Positions 29,402-32,086 of a stretch of DNA of 32,086 bases are shown here, piece by piece (within the stretch, counting starts at the first letter, position 1; the number at the start of each line of letters is the position of its first letter). The position numbers were made by a program, and so were the translations under genes. The notes under the pieces were generated by a model that did not search any database, had not been told where the DNA came from, and worked only from the letters and a program-made list of their open reading frames with translations. Source of the DNA: an uncultured Collinsella sp. (lineage in GTDB: Bacteria; Actinomycetota; Coriobacteriia; Coriobacteriales; Coriobacteriaceae); contig CABUQW010000024.1 of the NCBI GenBank assembly GCA_902493895.1, positions 1-32,086 of the forward strand. Reading direction: 5' to 3'.

Positions 29402-32050
29402 ATGGTGAAAAAGTCACCGGAAAACACTACTCCCGCAATTGTGGACAACGTAGAGGCGCTTGAGGCTAAGCTCGCTCAGATGCGAGAGGCCCAGGCGCTT
29501 TTTGCTACGTACACGCAGGAGCAGGTCGACAAGATCTTCTATGAGGCCGCCATGGCCGCCAACAAGGCTCGTATCCCGTTGGCGAAGATGGCCATCGAGG
29601 AGACCGGCCGCGGCGTTCTTGAGGACAAGGTCATCAAGAACCACTACGCCGCAGAGTACATCTACAACGCTTACAAGAACACCAAGACCTGTGGTGTCCT
29701 GGAGCGCGACGAGGCTTACGGCATCACCAAGATCGCCGAGCCCATCGGCATCGTGGGCGCCGTCATCCCGACGACCAACCCCACCTCCACCGCGATCTTC
29801 AAGACGCTGATCAGCCTGAAGACCCGCAACGCCATCATCATCTCCCCGCACCCGGCTGCCGCCAAGTGCACCATCGCCGCCGCCAAGCTCGTGCTTGACG
29901 CCGCCGTCAAGGCCGGCGCCCCCGAGGGCATCATCGGCTGGGTCGATGTCCCCTCCATCGAGCTGACCAACATGGTCATGCGCGACGTCGACATCATCCT
30001 CGCCACCGGTGGCCCGGGCATGGTCAAGGCCGCCTACTCCTCGGGCAAGCCCGCCCTGGGCGTTGGCGCCGGTAACACCCCGGTCGTCATCGACGACACC
30101 GCTGACGTGCTGCTCGCCGTCAACTCCATCATCCACTCCAAGACCTTCGACAACGGCATGATCTGCGCTTCCGAGCAGTCCGTGACCGTCATCGACACCA
30201 TCTATGACCAGGTTAAGGCCGAGTTCCAGAAGCGCGGCTGCTACTTCGTCAAGCAGGGTGCCGAGATGGAGGCCCTGCGTGCCGCCATGTTCAAGAACGG
30301 TGCCCTCGATCACCGCATCCCCGGCATGGCTGCCGCCAAGATCGCCGAGCTCGCCGGCATCGAGGTTCCTGCCAAGACCAAGATCCTGATCGCCGAGGTC
30401 ACCTCCACCGACCCCGCCAAGGAGGAGTTCTCCCACGAGAAGCTCTCCCCGGTCCTGGCCATGTATCACGCCAAGGACTTCCAGGAGGCCGTCGACAAGG
30501 CCGAGCACCTGGTGCTCGCCGGTGGCCCGGGCCACACCGCCTCTCTGTACGTGCACCCTGCCCAGGCCGAGAAGATCAGCCTGTTCGAGCACGTCATGAA
30601 GGCCTGCCGTATCGTCATCAACACCCCGTCCTCGCACGGCGGCATCGGTGACCTGTACAACTTTGGCATGAAGCCGTCTCTGACCCTGGGCTGCGGCTCC
30701 TGGGGCGGCAACTCCGTCTCCGAGAACGTTGGGGTGAAGCACTTGATCAACGTTAAGACTGTGGCCGAGCGCCGTGAGAACATGCTGTGGTTCCGCGCTC
30801 CCGAGAAGGTCTACTTCAAGAAGGGTTCCACGCCCGTCGCCCTCGACGAGCTTGGCAACGTCATGGGCAAGAAGCGCGCCTTCATCGTCACCGACCAGTT
30901 CCTCTTCAAGAATGGCAACACCCGCGCCATCGAGGCCAAGCTCGACGAGATGGGCATCGCCCACGACTGCTTCTATGACGTCGAGCCCGATCCGTCGCTG
31001 CAGTGCGCACGTCGCGGCGCCAAGCAGATGGCTCTCTTTGAGCCGGACGTCATCATTGCCGTCGGCGGTGGCTCCGCTATGGACGCCGGCAAGATCATGT
31101 GGATGATGTACGAGCACCCCGAGTGCAAGTTCGAGGACATGGCCATGGACTTCATGGACATCCGCAAGCGCATCTTCACCTTCCCCGAGATGGGTAAGAA
31201 GGCCTACTTCGTCGCCGTCCCGACCTCTTCGGGTACCGGCTCCGAGTGCACGCCGTTCGCCATCATCACCGACAAGGAGACCGGCATCAAGTGGCCGCTC
31301 GCCGACTACGCGCTGCTCCCCAACATGGCTATCGTCGACGCCGACAACTGCATGACCGCCCCGCGCGGCCTGACCGCTGCCTCCGGCATCGACGTCATGA
31401 CCCACGCCATCGAGTCCTACGTCTCCATCATGGCTTCCGACTACACCAAGGGCCTCTCCGAGCGCGCTGCTAAGCTCGTCTTCGAGAACCTGCCCTCCAG
31501 CTTCACGAACGGCGCCAAGGACCCGCATGCCCGCGAGGAGATGCACAACGCCTCCTGCATGGCCGGTATGGCCTTCGCCAACGCCTTCCTGGGCCTCAAC
31601 CACTCCATGGCCCACAAGCTCGGCGCTTTCCACCACCTGCCCCACGGCCTCGCAAACGCCGTCATCCTGACCCGCGTCATGCGCTACAACGCCGCCGAGG
31701 CTCCCGTCAAGATGGGTACCTTCTCCCAGTATCCTTACCCCAACGCGCTGCACAACTACGCCGAGATGGCCAAGTACTGCGGCATCGAGGGCAAGGACGA
31801 CAAGGAGGTCTTCGAGAACTTCATCACGAAGCTCGAGGAGCTCAAGGACTTCATCGGCGTCAAGAAGACCATCGCCGACTACGGTGTTGACGAGCAGTAC
31901 TTCCTCGACACCCTCGACGAGATGACCGAGCAGGCATTCAACGACCAGTGCACCGGCGCTAATCCGCGCTACCCGCTCATGAGCGAGATCAAGGAGCTCT
32001 ACCTGGACGCCTACTACGGCCGCGAGCCCCAGGACTACGCCGTCTGCTAG
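29402..32050 (+). CDS. adhE: Bifunctional aldehyde/alcohol dehydrogenase AdhE
   Basis: AdhE reduces acetyl-CoA to ethanol in two NADH-dependent steps and is the main ethanol enzyme in many fermenting anaerobes; it assembles into spirosomes. The 882-residue length matches the family. The N-terminal aldehyde dehydrogenase half has VGAVIPTTNPTSTAIFK, GVGAGNTPVVID and the catalytic cysteine in NGMICASEQS (Cys255). The C-terminal iron alcohol dehydrogenase half has GGGSAMDAGKIMW, PTSSGTGSE, DVMTHAIESYVS and the metal-binding NHSMAHKLGAFHHLPHG. AAGGAG lies six nucleotides before the ATG. Codons are strongly biased to C-ending forms, suggesting high expression. It is complete; the stop is 36 nt before the window end. 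Confidence 0.97.
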   Translation: MVKKSPENTTPAIVDNVEALEAKLAQMREAQALFATYTQEQVDKIFYEAAMAANKARIPLAKMAIEETGRGVLEDKVIKNHYAAEYIYNAYKNTKTCGVLERDEAYGITKIAEPIGIVGAVIPTTNPTSTAIFKTLISLKTRNAIIISPHPAAAKCTIAAAKLVLDAAVKAGAPEGIIGWVDVPSIELTNMVMRDVDIILATGGPGMVKAAYSSGKPALGVGAGNTPVVIDDTADVLLAVNSIIHSKTFDNGMICASEQSVTVIDTIYDQVKAEFQKRGCYFVKQGAEMEALRAAMFKNGALDHRIPGMAAAKIAELAGIEVPAKTKILIAEVTSTDPAKEEFSHEKLSPVLAMYHAKDFQEAVDKAEHLVLAGGPGHTASLYVHPAQAEKISLFEHVMKACRIVINTPSSHGGIGDLYNFGMKPSLTLGCGSWGGNSVSENVGVKHLINVKTVAERRENMLWFRAPEKVYFKKGSTPVALDELGNVMGKKRAFIVTDQFLFKNGNTRAIEAKLDEMGIAHDCFYDVEPDPSLQCARRGAKQMALFEPDVIIAVGGGSAMDAGKIMWMMYEHPECKFEDMAMDFMDIRKRIFTFPEMGKKAYFVAVPTSSGTGSECTPFAIITDKETGIKWPLADYALLPNMAIVDADNCMTAPRGLTAASGIDVMTHAIESYVSIMASDYTKGLSERAAKLVFENLPSSFTNGAKDPHAREEMHNASCMAGMAFANAFLGLNHSMAHKLGAFHHLPHGLANAVILTRVMRYNAAEAPVKMGTFSQYPYPNALHNYAEMAKYCGIEGKDDKEVFENFITKLEELKDFIGVKKTIADYGVDEQYFLDTLDEMTEQAFNDQCTGANPRYPLMSEIKELYLDAYYGREPQDYAVC

Positions 32051-32086
32051 TTTTAGCACGGTTATTTGCGGCGGGGGTGCACGGGT

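Noticed and set aside
29414..32059. Minus-strand open frame of 881 codons opposite adhE
   Set aside because: It is the antisense shadow of adhE, caused by strong codon bias, with low-complexity Gly/Val/Leu/Asp composition.

Overview
The window looks like a chromosomal segment from a high-GC Gram-positive bacterium of the Coriobacteriia, most likely Collinsella or a close relative. This is inferred from the GC-rich wobble positions, an actinobacterial-type integration host factor (mihF) ahead of gmk and rpoZ, a Gram-positive undecaprenol/diacylglycerol kinase in an era-ybeY-phoH cluster, class 1B dihydroorotate dehydrogenase with PyrK, and a PyrR-led pyr operon. The species call rests on gene content only; no database was searched.

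Nearly all of it is core housekeeping DNA on the minus strand. From left to right: a non-coding stretch with a nested inverted-repeat structure (1-421); pnp and rpsO; a long run dnaJ-mtaB-phoH-ybeY-dgkA-era-recO read from one good promoter at 9.4 kb; lepA-dusB-hemW plus a second, membrane-anchored DnaJ-like protein; rpsT; comEA-comEC-holA (DNA uptake plus the clamp-loader delta subunit); mihF-gmk-rpoZ-thiI with abutting genes; and pyrR-pyrB-pyrC-pyrK-pyrD-pyrF for UMP synthesis. pyrE and carAB are not in the window.

The right end carries three plus-strand units or features: rpmB (divergent from the pyr operon), a small mobile unit holding a REP-associated tyrosine transposase on the minus strand between inverted REP-like repeats, and adhE, a bifunctional fermentative aldehyde/alcohol dehydrogenase.

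The least ordinary signals are non-coding. (1) Two copies of a 70-bp element at 1-70 and 258-327, in opposite orientation, differ by compensatory changes in a hairpin stem, which points to selection on structure; the second sits inside a perfect 40-bp inverted repeat. (2) The pyr leader can form mutually exclusive antiterminator and terminator hairpins. (3) The transposase Shine-Dalgarno lies in a 10-bp hairpin, as in IS200-type control. (4) The second DnaJ replaces its C-terminal substrate/dimer domain with about three membrane segments. (5) lepA appears to be leaderless. No CRISPR array, tRNA or rRNA gene, phage or defence system was seen.
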